Below are positions 14,996 through 28,861 of a stretch of 42,850 bases of DNA, piece after piece. The notes under the pieces were generated by a model. That model saw only the letters and a program-made list of their open reading frames with translations, had not been told where the DNA came from and did no database searches. The position numbers and the translations under genes are program-made. The stretch covers positions 1 to 42,850 of the forward strand of contig NZ_QGSZ01000257.1 of NCBI RefSeq assembly GCF_003857055.1, in the 5' to 3' direction. Each line of letters opens with the position of its first letter. Positions within the stretch are counted from its first letter, which is position 1. This stretch comes from Micromonospora inaquosa. GTDB taxonomy: Bacteria; Actinomycetota; Actinomycetes; Mycobacteriales; Micromonosporaceae.

Positions 14996-17113
14996 TCAGG
15001 TCGCGTCGTTGCGGAGCACCAGGACGGCGATGTCGTCCCGGGGTGGCTCGACCGAGAAGTTGATCGCCGCGGCGCGCAGCCGGGCGGCCACCACGTCGGC
15101 CGAATAACCGGCCAGCGGCGCGGCGGCATCCCGCAGCCGGTCGGTGCCGAACAGCTCCCGGCCGCGCCGCCGCTCGGTGACGCCATCGGTGTAGAAGATC
15201 AGCGAATCGCCCGGCGCGAGCGTGATCTCCGCCGTCGGCGAAGTGATCGTGTCGAGCAGACCGAGCGCGGTGCCTCCGGCGCCAACGAACTCAGCGCCGC
15301 CCGCCCCGGCCAGCAGCACCGGCCGGTCGTGCCCGGCGAGGTGCAGCGACACGGCCAACCGGTCACCCTCGCCCGGCCCGACCGCCGCCAGCGCCAGCGT
15401 GCAGTAACGGCCGCCACCCCGCTCGACAAGCGTCTCGTTGAGCCGCGCCAGCACCTCCGGCAACGGTTTGCCGTCGCCGACCAGGACCCTGATCACGTCC
15501 CGGACCAGCCCGGTCACCGCGGCGGCCTGGACACCCTTGCCCGAGACGTCCCCGATCACCACCAGCCAGCGCCCGTCGGGCAGCGGCACCACGTCGTAGA
15601 AGTCGCCCCCCACCTCGGCGTCGTCGCCGGTCGGGACGTACTCGGCGGCGAACCCGATCCCGTCCACCACCGGCAGCACCGGCGGCAGCAGCGACTGCTG
15701 GAGCGTCTGCGCCACGCGACGGCGCTCGGCGTGGATCCGGGCGTTCTCGATGGCCAACGCGGCCCGCCGGGCCACGTCCTCCAACACGGCCACCTCGTCC
15801 GGGTCGTGGCGGTGCCGCTGGTGCCTTCCCACCGCCAGGGTCCCGAGGCGCTGACCACGAGCGATCAGCGGGACCGCGAAACCCTCCATCGGCCCGCCCA
15901 GCGGGATCTGCGCCGCGCTGCGGGACGCCTCCCGCAGACGGGCCTGGATCGAATCCGGCCCGGTCTCGGCCAGCACCTTGTGCAACTGCGGAAGCATCGA
16001 CTCGTCCGCGTGGCTGGCCGCTGCCAGCCGGAGCCGGCCCCACTCGTCGGCGGTGTGCACCGCGCACCACTGACCGAGTCGCGGCACCACCAACTGCGGC
16101 ACCAGCGCCATGGTCAGGTCGACGTCCAACGACTGAGCCAGCAGCTCGCTCGCCTCGGCCAGGAACGTCAGCCACACCTGCCGGCGGACGTCGGCCCGGC
16201 GCAGCCGGTCGTTCTCCAGGTGCAGCGACAGCCGCTCGGCGGTGAGCACCGCCAACGGTTGGGCGTACGCCGACGGCGCGGCGTCCAGCTCCAACTCCCC
16301 GGCGTACGGGCGGTGCACAGTCAGCGGCACCCGGAGCAGCTCGCTGTCGGGGCGGGGCGGCCGACCGAAGCGGGCCAGCACCTGGCGGCCCTGCCCGTCG
16401 CCCCGGTCCAGTCGGATCGTGCCGCCGGCCGCGCCCACCATCTCGGCGACCCGGCTGAGCAGGCTGGCGGCGAAGTCGGGCAACGGGTCGTCGGCGTACA
16501 GGTCGGGGGCGGTCTGCATGAGTTCGCTCATCGCGCTGGCGCTCGGCGCGGACCGGTCGGTGCCCGTCGGTGGGCCAGCGCTGGCCGGTGTCGACTCGCC
16601 GACGGTGCCCGCGGCGGGTGGGTCGACACCGGGGCGGTCCAGCCGGAACCAGACGCCCTTCCCGGTGGGCAGGTACGTGGTGCCCCAGCGGCTGGCGAAG
16701 TGGTCGACCAGCAGCAGGCCCCGGCCCCGCACGGAGACCTCGTTGATCTCGGTGGAGTCGTTGCGGTCGCCGACGGTCAGCTCGTCGCCCGAGCCGGGGG
16801 CGAAGTCGGAGACGGTGACGGTCAGCCCGATCTCGTCGGCGACGACCTCGACGTCCAGTTCGGTGCCGGCGTGTTCGACGGCGTTGGTGGTCAGCTCGGT
16901 GGTGAGCAGCAGCGCCTCGTTGGCCAACTCGTCCAGGTGTGACTCGGTCAACACCGAGCGGACCACGGCGCGGGCGGCGGCCGGCGTGCGGCGGTCGGCG
17001 GGCAGCCGAACACGCCGGACGGCCCCGTCCCGGGCCCCGGCCGTCGCGGGCCCCGCCTCGGCTGACACCCCCGTATCCTCCACCGTCGCACTGCCGGGTG
17101 CCAAGCCGATCAT
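14996..17113 (-). CDS. OsaC-like regulator: RsbW-type kinase, GAF and PP2C phosphatase
   Basis: This 705-residue cytosolic protein has three modules. Residues about 35-155 are a GHKL anti-sigma kinase (ELTTNAVEHAGTELDVEV, SDFAPGSGDE, RGRGLLLVDHFA). A central region (about 190-450) includes a GAF-like domain. The end (about 465-705) is a SpoIIE PP2C phosphatase (LQQSLLPPVLP, EVGGDFYDV, GDVSGKGVQAA, FYTDGVTERR, DDIAVLVLR). An RsbW-like domain joined to GAF and PP2C domains is the architecture reported for Streptomyces coelicolor OsaC, which acts on sigma B after osmotic stress and is encoded next to OsaA/OsaB. The gene is likewise next to and divergent from the OsaA-like kinase. The start is ATG at 17113; a TTG precedes it. 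Confidence 0.9.
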   Translation of the reverse strand: MIGLAPGSATVEDTGVSAEAGPATAGARDGAVRRVRLPADRRTPAAARAVVRSVLTESHLDELANEALLLTTELTTNAVEHAGTELDVEVVADEIGLTVTVSDFAPGSGDELTVGDRNDSTEINEVSVRGRGLLLVDHFASRWGTTYLPTGKGVWFRLDRPGVDPPAAGTVGESTPASAGPPTGTDRSAPSASAMSELMQTAPDLYADDPLPDFAASLLSRVAEMVGAAGGTIRLDRGDGQGRQVLARFGRPPRPDSELLRVPLTVHRPYAGELELDAAPSAYAQPLAVLTAERLSLHLENDRLRRADVRRQVWLTFLAEASELLAQSLDVDLTMALVPQLVVPRLGQWCAVHTADEWGRLRLAAASHADESMLPQLHKVLAETGPDSIQARLREASRSAAQIPLGGPMEGFAVPLIARGQRLGTLAVGRHQRHRHDPDEVAVLEDVARRAALAIENARIHAERRRVAQTLQQSLLPPVLPVVDGIGFAAEYVPTGDDAEVGGDFYDVVPLPDGRWLVVIGDVSGKGVQAAAVTGLVRDVIRVLVGDGKPLPEVLARLNETLVERGGGRYCTLALAAVGPGEGDRLAVSLHLAGHDRPVLLAGAGGAEFVGAGGTALGLLDTITSPTAEITLAPGDSLIFYTDGVTERRRGRELFGTDRLRDAAAPLAGYSADVVAARLRAAAINFSVEPPRDDIAVLVLRNDAT

Positions 17114-17361
17114 CAATCGGCGCTGTCGCGTCGGTCAGCGCCACCTGGGGCGGGGCACGGGCTGACGCGTCGAAACGACAGGTGCGGGAGCCGGGAGAGG
17201 TTTGCGTCGCGCCGTGCCGGCTCGACCCCGATCGGGCGGGTCGGCGGGGCGATCGATGTCATCTGGCGGGTCGCGCACCCTGGCACCACGGCGCGCGCGG
17301 GCACAATATGGGGTGCCGGCGTGTCCGCACGGACCGGCGCCCCCAAGTTGAGCGAGGAATG

Positions 17362-21725
<4,364 letters not shown>

Positions 21726-21729
<4 letters not shown>

Positions 21730-22280
21730 CCCAGATGGCCAAAGCGCTGCTCGTGGACGACCGGCGGCAGAATCTGACGGCCCTGGAGGCGATCCTCCAG
21801 GGTCTGCCGGTCCAGTCCGTGGCGGTGGAGAGCGGCGAGGCGGCGCTCAAGCAGTTGCTGGTGGACGACTTCGCGGTGATCCTGTTGGACGCGCAGATGC
21901 CGGACATGGACGGCTTCGAGACGGCGAGCCACATCAAGCGCCGCGAGCGGACCCGGCATGTGCCGATCATCTTCCTCACCGCCGCCGACCGGGACGCCCA
22001 GCTCGCCCTCCGCGGGTACCAGGTGGGCGCGGTGGACTACCTCACCAAGCCGTTCGACCCGTGGGTGCTGCGGGCCAAGGTGTCCGTCTTCGTCGAGCTG
22101 TGGGTGAAGACCCGGCAGTTGGCCACCCAGTCGGACCTGGTCCGGGAGCGCGACACGCAGTGGCGGCGGCTCACCGACGCGGTCGACGAGGCGACGGCCC
22201 TGCTCCGCTCGGATGACCCGGAGGTCCGCGACCGGGCGGTACGGCTGCTCGAACAGGCCCGCTGGGGCAACACCGCCTGA
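21726..22280 (+). CDS. OsaB-like response regulator without DNA-binding domain
   Basis: The protein has 184 residues. A receiver domain (about 6-125) has LLVDDRRQN, phospho-acceptor Asp55 in VILLDAQMPDMDG, FLTAADRD and the conserved Lys in DYLTKPFDP. It is followed by a helical, charged C-terminal segment (about 130-184) with coiled-coil character and no recognisable DNA-binding fold. In S. coelicolor the osaA kinase gene is paired with osaB, a response regulator also described as lacking a DNA-binding domain. The GTG start overlaps the upstream kinase stop by four bases, so the two are co-translated. Confidence 0.92.
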
Positions 22281-22287
22281 GGCGGTG
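22271..22287 (+). terminator. Hairpin with the response regulator stop codon in its loop
   Basis: CACCGCC pairs perfectly with GGCGGTG around a three-base loop, and that loop is the TGA stop of the OsaB-like gene. It lies between two convergent genes. There is no U-tract, as is common for actinobacterial terminators. Confidence 0.5.
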
Positions 22288-22294
22288 GGGCGGC

Positions 22295-22630
22295 TCAGCC
22301 GGTGGGCTGGTCGTTGCGGATCATCAGGGCGCTGCGGAGGCCCGTGATGTCCAGCACGCGGATCAGAAAGTCGCCAACGTGGGTCAGCATCAGCAGGCTC
22401 TGCGCGTGGCTGGCCTTGCGGCTGAGCACGACAAGGGTGCCCAGACCCTGCGAGTCGCAGAAGGTGACGCCGCCGAGGTCGAGCACGATCCGTGGGGGTG
22501 GGTCGGCCAGCACCTCATTGACGACGGTGGAGAGTTGCGCCGCCGTGAGCATGTCGATCTCACCGGCCAGGCGCAACACTGCTTCGTCGCCCGTCCGGTG
22601 TAGCGTGATGGACAGTTCGGCACGATCCAC
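22295..22630 (-). CDS. STAS-domain anti-sigma factor antagonist (second copy)
   Basis: This is a 111-residue single STAS domain with LRLAGEIDMLTAAQL near the start and the phospho-acceptor motif FCDSQGLGTLVVL (Ser near residue 61). It is clearly distinct in sequence from the STAS protein at 3508 but has the same predicted role: binding an RsbW-type kinase when dephosphorylated. It faces the OsaB-like gene with only 14 bases between stops. The neighbouring OsaC-like protein has both an RsbW-type kinase domain and a PP2C domain, so it could phosphorylate and dephosphorylate this antagonist. That is inference. GTG start. Confidence 0.92.
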   Translation of the reverse strand: MDRAELSITLHRTGDEAVLRLAGEIDMLTAAQLSTVVNEVLADPPPRIVLDLGGVTFCDSQGLGTLVVLSRKASHAQSLLMLTHVGDFLIRVLDITGLRSALMIRNDQPTG

Positions 22631-22663
22631 TCGATCAGCCTAGCGCGATCCGACCGACCTGGC

Positions 22664-22728
22664 CTGTCGAGGCCGTGAGCCACGCCTGTCCGGCCCGTGA
22701 GCCACGGCTGTCCAGGCCGCGAGACCCC
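22664..22728. repeat. 22-bp tandem repeat, about three units
   Basis: Units CTGTCGAGGCCGTGAGCCAC at 22664, CTGTCCGGCCCGTGAGCCAC at 22686 and a diverged third copy at 22708 follow one another with a 22-base period. The array occupies the intergenic gap between the STAS gene start (22630) and hemL (22835). No other feature was found in this 204-base gap. Confidence 0.7.
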
Positions 22729-22834
22729 CCCGGGGCGGCGGCGTGCTGACGGGCGCAGGTCACGGGTGAGCCGGGTAACCCCACCACGGGGTGGCTGCTC
22801 GTTGACCGTCTGGCGCTGTCACAATGGCGGCATC

Positions 22835-24172
22835 GTGACCGACATCTTTCCCGCCGGATCAGGCCGCTACCCAGCCGACGCGCCGGCCTCCGAGGCCCTG
22901 TTCGACCGCGCCCGAGCCATCGTGCCGGGCGGGGTCAACTCCCCTGTGCGCGCCTTCCAGGCGGTTGGCGGCACCCCGCGTTTCATGGTCCGTGGCGAGG
23001 GCCCGTGGCTGTATGACGCCGACGGTCGCCGCTACGTCGACCTGGTCTGCTCGTGGGGTCCGCTGATCCTCGGGCACGCCCACCCGGAGGTGGTGGAAGC
23101 CGTCCAGGCCGCCGCCGCCCGGGGCACCAGCTTCGGCACGCCCACTCCGGCTGAGGTGGAGTTGGCGGCCGAGATCGTCGCCCGGACCCCGGTCGAGCAG
23201 GTCCGCCTGGTCAACTCCGGCACCGAGGCGACCATGTCGGCGATCCGGCTGGCCCGCGGCTTCACCGGCCGCTCGAAGATCGTCAAGTTCGCCGGCTGCT
23301 ACCACGGCCACGTCGACGCGTTGCTCGCCGCCGCCGGCTCCGGCGTGGCCACCCTGGGCCTGCCCGACTCGCCCGGCGTCACCGGCGCGGCGGCCAGCGA
23401 GACGATAGTTCTCCCCTACAACGACATCCGGGCCGTCGAGGAGGTCTTCGCCGCCGAGGGCCCGCACATCGCCGCGGTGATCACCGAGGCCGCCGCCGGC
23501 AACATGGGCGTGGTGGCCCCCCGCGACGGCTTCAACCAGCAGCTCGCCCGGATCGCGCACGCCCACGGCGCCCTGCTCGTGGTCGACGAGGTGATGACCG
23601 GGTTCCGGGTCTCCCGTGCCGGGTGGCACGGCCTCGACGCGTCCGACGCCGACCTGTGGACGTACGGCAAGGTCATGGGTGGTGGTCTGCCCGCGGCGGC
23701 GTTCGGCGGGCGGGCGGACATCATGGCGCGACTCGCGCCGGCCGGCCCGGTCTACCAGGCCGGCACCCTCTCCGGTAACCCGCTCGCCTGCGCGGCCGGC
23801 CTGGCCACCCTGCGGCTCGCCGACGACGCGCTGTACCAGCGCCTCGACGAGACGGCCACCGTCGTGGGCAAGCTGGCATCCGAGGCCTTGGCGGCCGCCG
23901 GGGTCCCGCACCGTCTGTCGTACGCGGGCAGCATGTTCTCGATCTTCTTCACCGACGCCGACGTGGTCGACTACGACAGCGCGCGCACCCAGCAGGTGCC
24001 GGCGTTCAAGGCGTTCTTCCACGCGATGCTCGCCGCCGGCGTCTACCTGCCGCCGAGCGCGTTCGAGTCGTGGTTCGTGTCGACGGCGATCGACGACGCC
24101 GCTCTGGAGCACATCGCCGCCGCGCTGCCCACGGCAGCGAACGCGGCGGCAGCGGCTGGTAACGGGGGGTAA
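22835..24172 (+). CDS. hemL: Glutamate-1-semialdehyde 2,1-aminomutase
   Basis: HemL converts glutamate-1-semialdehyde to 5-aminolevulinate in the C5 route to haem and other tetrapyrroles, using pyridoxal phosphate. The 445-residue length is standard. Hallmarks are [13 protein letters not shown] near the start, [35 protein letters not shown] and the PLP-binding Lys279 in [11 protein letters not shown]. The GTG at 22835 gives the family length; the longer open frame adds 46 low-quality residues. It heads a six-gene row ending with cytochrome c maturation genes, so haem supply and haem attachment are encoded together. A similar hemL-phosphatase-ResA-CcdA-ResB-CcsB order is, from memory, known in Streptomyces. 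Confidence 0.97.
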   Translation: MTDIFPAGSGRYPADAPASEALFDRARAIVPGGVNSPVRAFQAVGGTPRFMVRGEGPWLYDADGRRYVDLVCSWGPLILGHAHPEVVEAVQAAAARGTSFGTPTPAEVELAAEIVARTPVEQVRLVNSGTEATMSAIRLARGFTGRSKIVKFAGCYHGHVDALLAAAGSGVATLGLPDSPGVTGAAASETIVLPYNDIRAVEEVFAAEGPHIAAVITEAAAGNMGVVAPRDGFNQQLARIAHAHGALLVVDEVMTGFRVSRAGWHGLDASDADLWTYGKVMGGGLPAAAFGGRADIMARLAPAGPVYQAGTLSGNPLACAAGLATLRLADDALYQRLDETATVVGKLASEALAAAGVPHRLSYAGSMFSIFFTDADVVDYDSARTQQVPAFKAFFHAMLAAGVYLPPSAFESWFVSTAIDDAALEHIAAALPTAANAAAAAGNGG

Positions 24173-24178
24173 AAAACC

Positions 24179-24826
24179 TTGAGTAAGACGGTGGTGCACG
24201 TGCTTCGGCACGGCGAGGTGTACAACCCCGACCAGATCCTCTACGGCCGGTTGCCCGGTTTCCGCCTCTCCGAGTTGGGCGTGCAGATGGCCAAGGCCGC
24301 TGCGGAGGGCCTGGCCGAGCGGGAGGTGGTGCACGTGGTGGCCAGCCCGCTGGAGCGCGCCCAGCAGACCGCCGAGCCGATCGCCGCCCAGTTCGGGTTG
24401 CCGGTCGGGGTGGACGAGCGGCTGATCGAGAGCGCCAACTGGTTCGAGGGCAAGAAGGTCTCCCCGGGTGACGGGTCGTTCCGCGACCCGCGCAACTGGT
24501 GGGTGCTGCGCGATCCGGTGACCCCGTCCTGGGGCGAGGCGTACCGGGTGATCGCCGAGCGGATGTTCGCCGCCGTGCACGCCGCCCGGGTCGCCGCCGA
24601 GGGACGCGAGGCGGTGCTGGTGTCGCACCAGCTCCCGATCTGGACGCTGCGTCGTCACGTCGAGCGCAAGCGGCTCTGGCACGACCCGCGCAAGCGCCAG
24701 TGTGGGCTGGCGAGTCTCACCTCGTTCCACTTCGACGGCGCGAAGGTGGCGGGCATCGGCTACAGCGAGCCGGCCGCGCACCTGATCGCCCTCTCCGCGA
24801 CCGCCCGGACGGCCAAGGGGGCCTGA
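24179..24826 (+). CDS. Histidine phosphatase family protein (phosphoglycerate mutase-like)
   Basis: This is a 215-residue member of the histidine phosphatase superfamily. The phospho-accepting His lies in VLRHGEVYNP (RHG motif), followed by ASPLERAQQTAEPIA, and the second catalytic His lies in VLVSHQLPIW. The start is TTG at 24179, supported by a GGGGGG run about 9 bases upstream and by the family N-terminus beginning right there. It sits 6 bases after hemL and overlaps the TlpA-like gene by one base. The substrate is unknown. The conserved location in a haem/cytochrome operon is suggestive only. Confidence 0.92.
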   Translation: MSKTVVHVLRHGEVYNPDQILYGRLPGFRLSELGVQMAKAAAEGLAEREVVHVVASPLERAQQTAEPIAAQFGLPVGVDERLIESANWFEGKKVSPGDGSFRDPRNWWVLRDPVTPSWGEAYRVIAERMFAAVHAARVAAEGREAVLVSHQLPIWTLRRHVERKRLWHDPRKRQCGLASLTSFHFDGAKVAGIGYSEPAAHLIALSATARTAKGA

Positions 24827-25395
24827 TGAACGCCCGGAGGTGGACCGCCGGTCTGCTCGCCAGCGTCGCCGCGGTGGCGCTGGTCGGCTGCACGTCGTCG
24901 AAGGCGCAGGAGAAGACCTGCACGACCACCACCGACGGGATCTTCGAGTGCGCCCCGGACCAGCGCTCCGCCCCACCGAAGCTCGCCGGTGAGCTGCTGC
25001 TCGGCGGCAGCTATGACGTCAGCGAAGCTCGCGGTCAGGTGGTGGTGGTCAACTTCTGGGGTTCCTGGTGCGCGCCGTGCCGCGCCGAGGCGGACGACCT
25101 GGAAGCCGTCTACCAGGCCACCAAGGGGTCCGGGGTGAACTTCCTCGGCATCAACGTCCAGGACTCGCGGGACAAGGCCAAGGCGTTCGAGAAGGGCCGG
25201 GTCACCTATCCGAGCCTCTTCGACCCGTCGAGCAAGACGGCCCTCGCGCTGGACATCCCGCCGAACAGCGTGCCGGCGACGGTGGTGCTCGACCGGGACG
25301 GTCGCATCGCGGCGGTGATCCGTGCCGCCGTCAAGCAGGAGGGCCTGCAACCGATCGTCGAACGGATCGCCGCCGAGAAGCCGGCGCCGAACTGA
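24826..25395 (+). CDS. TlpA/ResA-like thioredoxin-fold lipoprotein
   Basis: This 189-residue secreted thiol-disulfide protein has a lipoprotein signal (lipobox ALVGC, Cys22), which anchors it to the outer face of the membrane. A thioredoxin fold follows with the active site WCAPC (Cys82, Cys85) and the cis-Pro region NSVPATVVLD. ResA-type proteins keep apocytochrome c haem-binding cysteines reduced, with electrons delivered by CcdA, the next gene. It overlaps its neighbours by one base on each side (TGATG), showing translational coupling across the maturation operon. Confidence 0.94.
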   Translation: MNARRWTAGLLASVAAVALVGCTSSKAQEKTCTTTTDGIFECAPDQRSAPPKLAGELLLGGSYDVSEARGQVVVVNFWGSWCAPCRAEADDLEAVYQATKGSGVNFLGINVQDSRDKAKAFEKGRVTYPSLFDPSSKTALALDIPPNSVPATVVLDRDGRIAAVIRAAVKQEGLQPIVERIAAEKPAPN

Positions 25396-26213
25396 TGGGC
25401 GAGACGTTCAGGCAACTCGCGCTGGATGGGCCGCTGCTGCTCGCCATGGCTGCGGCGGCGCTCGCCGGCCTGGTCAGCTTCCTCTCCCCGTGCGTGCTTC
25501 CGCTGGTCCCCGGTTACCTGTCGTACGTGACCGGCCTGGCCGGCGCCGACCTGGAGGGTCGCCGACCGGCCGCGGACCCCGCGCCGACCGGTGGTGGTGT
25601 GGCGGTCAAGGAACGGGTCGCGCGGGTCGGCGCGGTCAAGGGCCGGGTGCTCGCCGGGACGCTGCTCTTCATCGGCGGCTTCACAGTGGTCTTCGTGGCC
25701 AGCGCGATCCTCTTCGCCAGCATCGGCCGGGTGTTCTTCGACTACAAGCGTGAGCTGCAGATCGGCGTCGGTGTGCTGATCATCGTGCTCGGCCTGAGCT
25801 ACCTCGGCATGATCCCCGCTCTGCAACGGGAGTTCCGGATCTCCCGGCTGCCGTCGGCCGGGCTGCTCGGCGCACCGGTCTTCGGTGCGGTCTTCGCGCT
25901 CAGTTGGGTGCCCTGCACCGGCCCCACCCTCGGCGCGGTGATGGGCCTGGCCGCCACCAGCGGGCAGAGCGACCGCGCGGTGGTGCTCGCCGTGGCGTAC
26001 TGCCTCGGGTTGGGGATACCGTTCGTCGTCTTCGGGCTGGGCTTCGAACGCCTGCTCGGGGTGTTCCGCGCCGTCCGGCGCAACAGCCGCTGGGTCACCC
26101 GGGTCGGCGGCGCCCTGCTCATCCTGATCGGCCTGGCCCTGGTCACCGGCGGATGGCAGAGCTTCGTGATCTGGTTGCAGACCACCGTCGGGGTGGGCGA
26201 GGTGAGCATCTGA
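25395..26213 (+). CDS. ccdA: Cytochrome c biogenesis protein CcdA
   Basis: This 272-residue membrane protein of the DsbD/CcdA family has about six helices. The redox Cys pair is visible in SFLSPCVLPLVPGYLSY (helix 1) and SWVPCTGPTLG (helix 4). It carries reducing power across the membrane to the ResA-like protein upstream. A loop of about 45 hydrophilic residues between helices 1 and 2 is longer than in Bacillus CcdA. The start is ATG at 25395, overlapping the previous stop by one base; the longer frame is not supported. Confidence 0.95.
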   Translation: MGETFRQLALDGPLLLAMAAAALAGLVSFLSPCVLPLVPGYLSYVTGLAGADLEGRRPAADPAPTGGGVAVKERVARVGAVKGRVLAGTLLFIGGFTVVFVASAILFASIGRVFFDYKRELQIGVGVLIIVLGLSYLGMIPALQREFRISRLPSAGLLGAPVFGAVFALSWVPCTGPTLGAVMGLAATSGQSDRAVVLAVAYCLGLGIPFVVFGLGFERLLGVFRAVRRNSRWVTRVGGALLILIGLALVTGGWQSFVIWLQTTVGVGEVSI

Positions 26214-27838
26214 TGACGGTCGTCGACGACCGACCGGAGACCGCGGCCCCCGCACCGCGCCGCCGCCCGAACCGGCTGCTGGCCCTGCTGCGCAACTCGT
26301 GGCGGCAGCTCACCAGCATGCGTACGGCGCTGATCCTGCTCTTCCTGCTCGCGGTCGCCGCCATCCCCGGCTCGGTGCTGCCGCAGCGCGGAATCAGCCC
26401 GGAGAAGGTCAACGAGTACTTCGTCGACCACCCGGACTGGGCTCCCCGACTGGACCGGATCGGCGCGTTCGAGGTCTTCGGCTCGGTCTGGTTCTCCGCG
26501 ATCTACCTGCTGCTGTTCACCTCCCTGATCGGCTGCATCACGCCCCGGCTGCGGGACCATGTCCGGGCGTTGCGGTCCCGGCCGCCGGCCGCGCCGAAGC
26601 GGATGGCCCGGCTGCCGCAGCACACAGTGCTGCCCGCCCCGCCCGGCGGTGCGACGGCGATCGCCGAGGTGCTGCGCAAGCGCCGCTGGCGCGTCGAGGT
26701 GCGCGGCGACGAGGTTTCCGCCGAGAAGGGCTACCTCAAGGAGACCGGCAACCTGCTGTTCCACACCTCGCTGATCGCGGTGCTGATCGGCGTGGCGCTC
26801 GGCTCCTGGTACGGCTGGAGCGGCAACCGGCTGCTGGTGGCGGGCGCGGACAACGCGTTCTGCAACACCCGCCAGCAGTACGCCGAGGCGAAGCTCGGCC
26901 CCCGGGTGGACAGCGCCGACCTGCCCCGCTTCTGCCTGCGACTGGACGACTTCCAGGCCCGGTTCCTCGACAGCGGTCAGCCGGAGTTCTTCAACGCCAC
27001 GGTGACCGTGGACGGCCCCGACGAGGCGACCCGCCGTGCGGACTTCTCGGTGAATTCGCCGCTGCGCCTGAACGACGCGAGCGTCTACCTGCTCGGCCAC
27101 GGGTACGCCCCGGTGATCCGCTACACCGACCGGTTCGGCAACAGCCAGATCAGTGACGAGCCGTTCCTGACCACCGGCGACATGGGCCTGACCAGCGAGG
27201 GGTTGGCTGCCTTCCCGGACGCGAACGTCGACCCGGCGACCGGGCAGCGCGCACCGGACCAGCAGATGGCGTTCACCGGCATCTACCTGCCCACGGCACC
27301 CGAGCAGGCGCCGTTCGTCCGCTCGCAGTACCCGACCGAGCGCAACCCGGCGCTGAACCTGGTCGCCTACCGGGGCAACCTCGGTCTGGACGCCGGCATC
27401 CCCGGCTCGGTCTACCAACTCGACCAGCGGCAGGTGCGGACCGGCAAGGTCAAGGAGGTCGGCACCAAACTGCTCCGCAAGGGCGAGACGTGGACGTTGG
27501 ACGACGGCACGACTGTCGAGTTCCTGGGCACCGAGCGGTACGTCACCCTCTCCATCCGGCACGATCCCGGCTCGACGATGCTGCTGATCAGCTGCGGTGT
27601 CCTGCTGATCGGGCTGATGGGTTCGCTGTTCGGCAAGCGCCGTCGGGTGTTCTTCCGGGTGGTGCCGGCCGACCCCGGGGAAGGATCTCCGACGAGCGGT
27701 AGTAGCTTGATGGAGGTCGGCGGGTTGCCGCGTACCGACTATCCGGGGTTCGCCGACGAGTTCACCCAGCTCATCGCTGCGGTCAAGGGTGGCGACCCAG
27801 CGGCCGAACGGGCCGGCGTGCGAGAAGGAGCCGAGTGA
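26213..27838 (+). CDS. resB: Cytochrome c biogenesis protein ResB (Ccs1)
   Basis: This is the 541-residue ResB/Ccs1 subunit of the System II haem lyase. Membrane helices lie near residues 36-56, 85-105 and 185-205, followed by a large extracytoplasmic domain (about 205-455) and a final helix (TMLLISCGVLLIGLMGSLFG). The N-terminal SWRQLTSMRTALILLFLLA is typical of the family. ResB and CcsB together move haem to the outer face and attach it to apocytochrome c. The start at ATG 26213 overlaps the ccdA stop (TGATG). Confidence 0.95.
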   Translation: MTVVDDRPETAAPAPRRRPNRLLALLRNSWRQLTSMRTALILLFLLAVAAIPGSVLPQRGISPEKVNEYFVDHPDWAPRLDRIGAFEVFGSVWFSAIYLLLFTSLIGCITPRLRDHVRALRSRPPAAPKRMARLPQHTVLPAPPGGATAIAEVLRKRRWRVEVRGDEVSAEKGYLKETGNLLFHTSLIAVLIGVALGSWYGWSGNRLLVAGADNAFCNTRQQYAEAKLGPRVDSADLPRFCLRLDDFQARFLDSGQPEFFNATVTVDGPDEATRRADFSVNSPLRLNDASVYLLGHGYAPVIRYTDRFGNSQISDEPFLTTGDMGLTSEGLAAFPDANVDPATGQRAPDQQMAFTGIYLPTAPEQAPFVRSQYPTERNPALNLVAYRGNLGLDAGIPGSVYQLDQRQVRTGKVKEVGTKLLRKGETWTLDDGTTVEFLGTERYVTLSIRHDPGSTMLLISCGVLLIGLMGSLFGKRRRVFFRVVPADPGEGSPTSGSSLMEVGGLPRTDYPGFADEFTQLIAAVKGGDPAAERAGVREGAE

Positions 27839-28809
27839 TGTCCGCACTCTCCGACAATCTGGTGACCTTCGCGATCCTCTACTACCTGATCGCGATGATC
27901 GGGCACGCCGTCGAGTACGCGCTGGGCAACGTGCGTACCCGGGTCGCCACGGCGGCTCCGGTGCGCGAGCTGGTCGGTGCCGGCGGCGGTGTCATCCCGA
28001 CGCCGCCCGCGCCGGTCCCGTCGCCGCCCACTGCCGACCGCTCCGCCCGGAAGGCCCGGCTCGCGGGCCTGATCGGGGTGGGCGCCACCGCGGTCGCCGC
28101 CGCGCTGCACCTGGCGGCGCTGGTCACCCGGGGGCTCGCCGCCGACCGGATGCCCTGGGGCAACATGTACGAGTTCGTGCTCACTGTGACGTTCATCGGG
28201 GTCGCCGCCTGGCTGGTGGTGCTCTGGAAGCGACCGTCGCTGCGCAAGCTCGGGCTGTTCCTCACCCTGGTGATGGTGCTGCTCGTCGCCACCGCCGAGC
28301 TGGTGCTGTACGTGCCGATCGTGCCGCTGGTGCCGGCGCTGAACTCGTACTGGTTCGTCATCCACGTCTCGACGATCGTCTTCGCGTCCGGCATCTTCCT
28401 GTTCGGCGTGGTGCCGGCGGTCGGCTTCCTGATGCGCAACGGCTACGAGCAGGGCAAGCGGAGCTTCCCGTACACCCTGGCCAAGCGGCTGCCCGGCGCG
28501 GCCGGCCTGGAGCGGCTGACCTTCGCGCTGCACGCCTTCGCGTTTCCGATCTTCACCTTCGCGGTGATCGCCGGTGCCATCTGGGCCGAGGCGGCCTGGG
28601 GCCGGCCGTGGGGCTGGGACCCGAAGGAGACCTGGGCGTTCATCTCCTGGGTGGTGTACGCCGGTTACCTGCACGCCCGCGCGACGCCCAGCGTGAAGCG
28701 CAACGTGGCGACCTGGATCGCGGTGCTCGGCTTCCTCACCATGCTGATGAACCTGTTCGGCGTGAACATCTTCTTCACCGGCCTGCACTCGTACGGCGGG
28801 CTGGACTGA
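27838..28809 (+). CDS. ccsB: Cytochrome c biogenesis protein CcsB/CcsA (haem-handling subunit)
   Basis: This 323-residue polytopic membrane protein has the haem-binding WWD-type motif WGRPWGWDPKETWAFISW and the flanking conserved histidines. It is the partner of ResB in System II cytochrome c maturation. The frame has GTG-ATG at its beginning. I chose the ATG at 27838, preceded by a clear GAAGGAG 7 bases upstream and overlapping the resB stop by one base. It ends the hemL-to-ccsB row. A GC-rich hairpin follows at 28825. Confidence 0.96.
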   Translation: MSALSDNLVTFAILYYLIAMIGHAVEYALGNVRTRVATAAPVRELVGAGGGVIPTPPAPVPSPPTADRSARKARLAGLIGVGATAVAAALHLAALVTRGLAADRMPWGNMYEFVLTVTFIGVAAWLVVLWKRPSLRKLGLFLTLVMVLLVATAELVLYVPIVPLVPALNSYWFVIHVSTIVFASGIFLFGVVPAVGFLMRNGYEQGKRSFPYTLAKRLPGAAGLERLTFALHAFAFPIFTFAVIAGAIWAEAAWGRPWGWDPKETWAFISWVVYAGYLHARATPSVKRNVATWIAVLGFLTMLMNLFGVNIFFTGLHSYGGLD

Positions 28810-28824
28810 TCCTGGCAACGCGGT

Positions 28825-28861
28825 GCGGGCCGGTCACGGATTCCGTCAGTGAGCGGCCCGC
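28825..28861. terminator. GC-rich hairpin between convergent genes
   Basis: GCGGGCC (28825-28831) pairs with GGCCCGC (28855-28861), with a further TCAC/GTGA pairing inside. It lies after ccsB and overlaps the last codons of the opposing small gene, so it may serve both directions. No U-tract is present. Confidence 0.4.

Noticed and set aside
22802..22825. A -35/-10 pair (TTGACC and CACAAT) for hemL
   Set aside because: The spacing is only 12 bases, too short for a normal promoter.
22859..24976. A 705-codon minus-strand frame over hemL and the phosphatase
   Set aside because: Antisense shadow; the plus-strand genes have clear family motifs and third-position GC bias.
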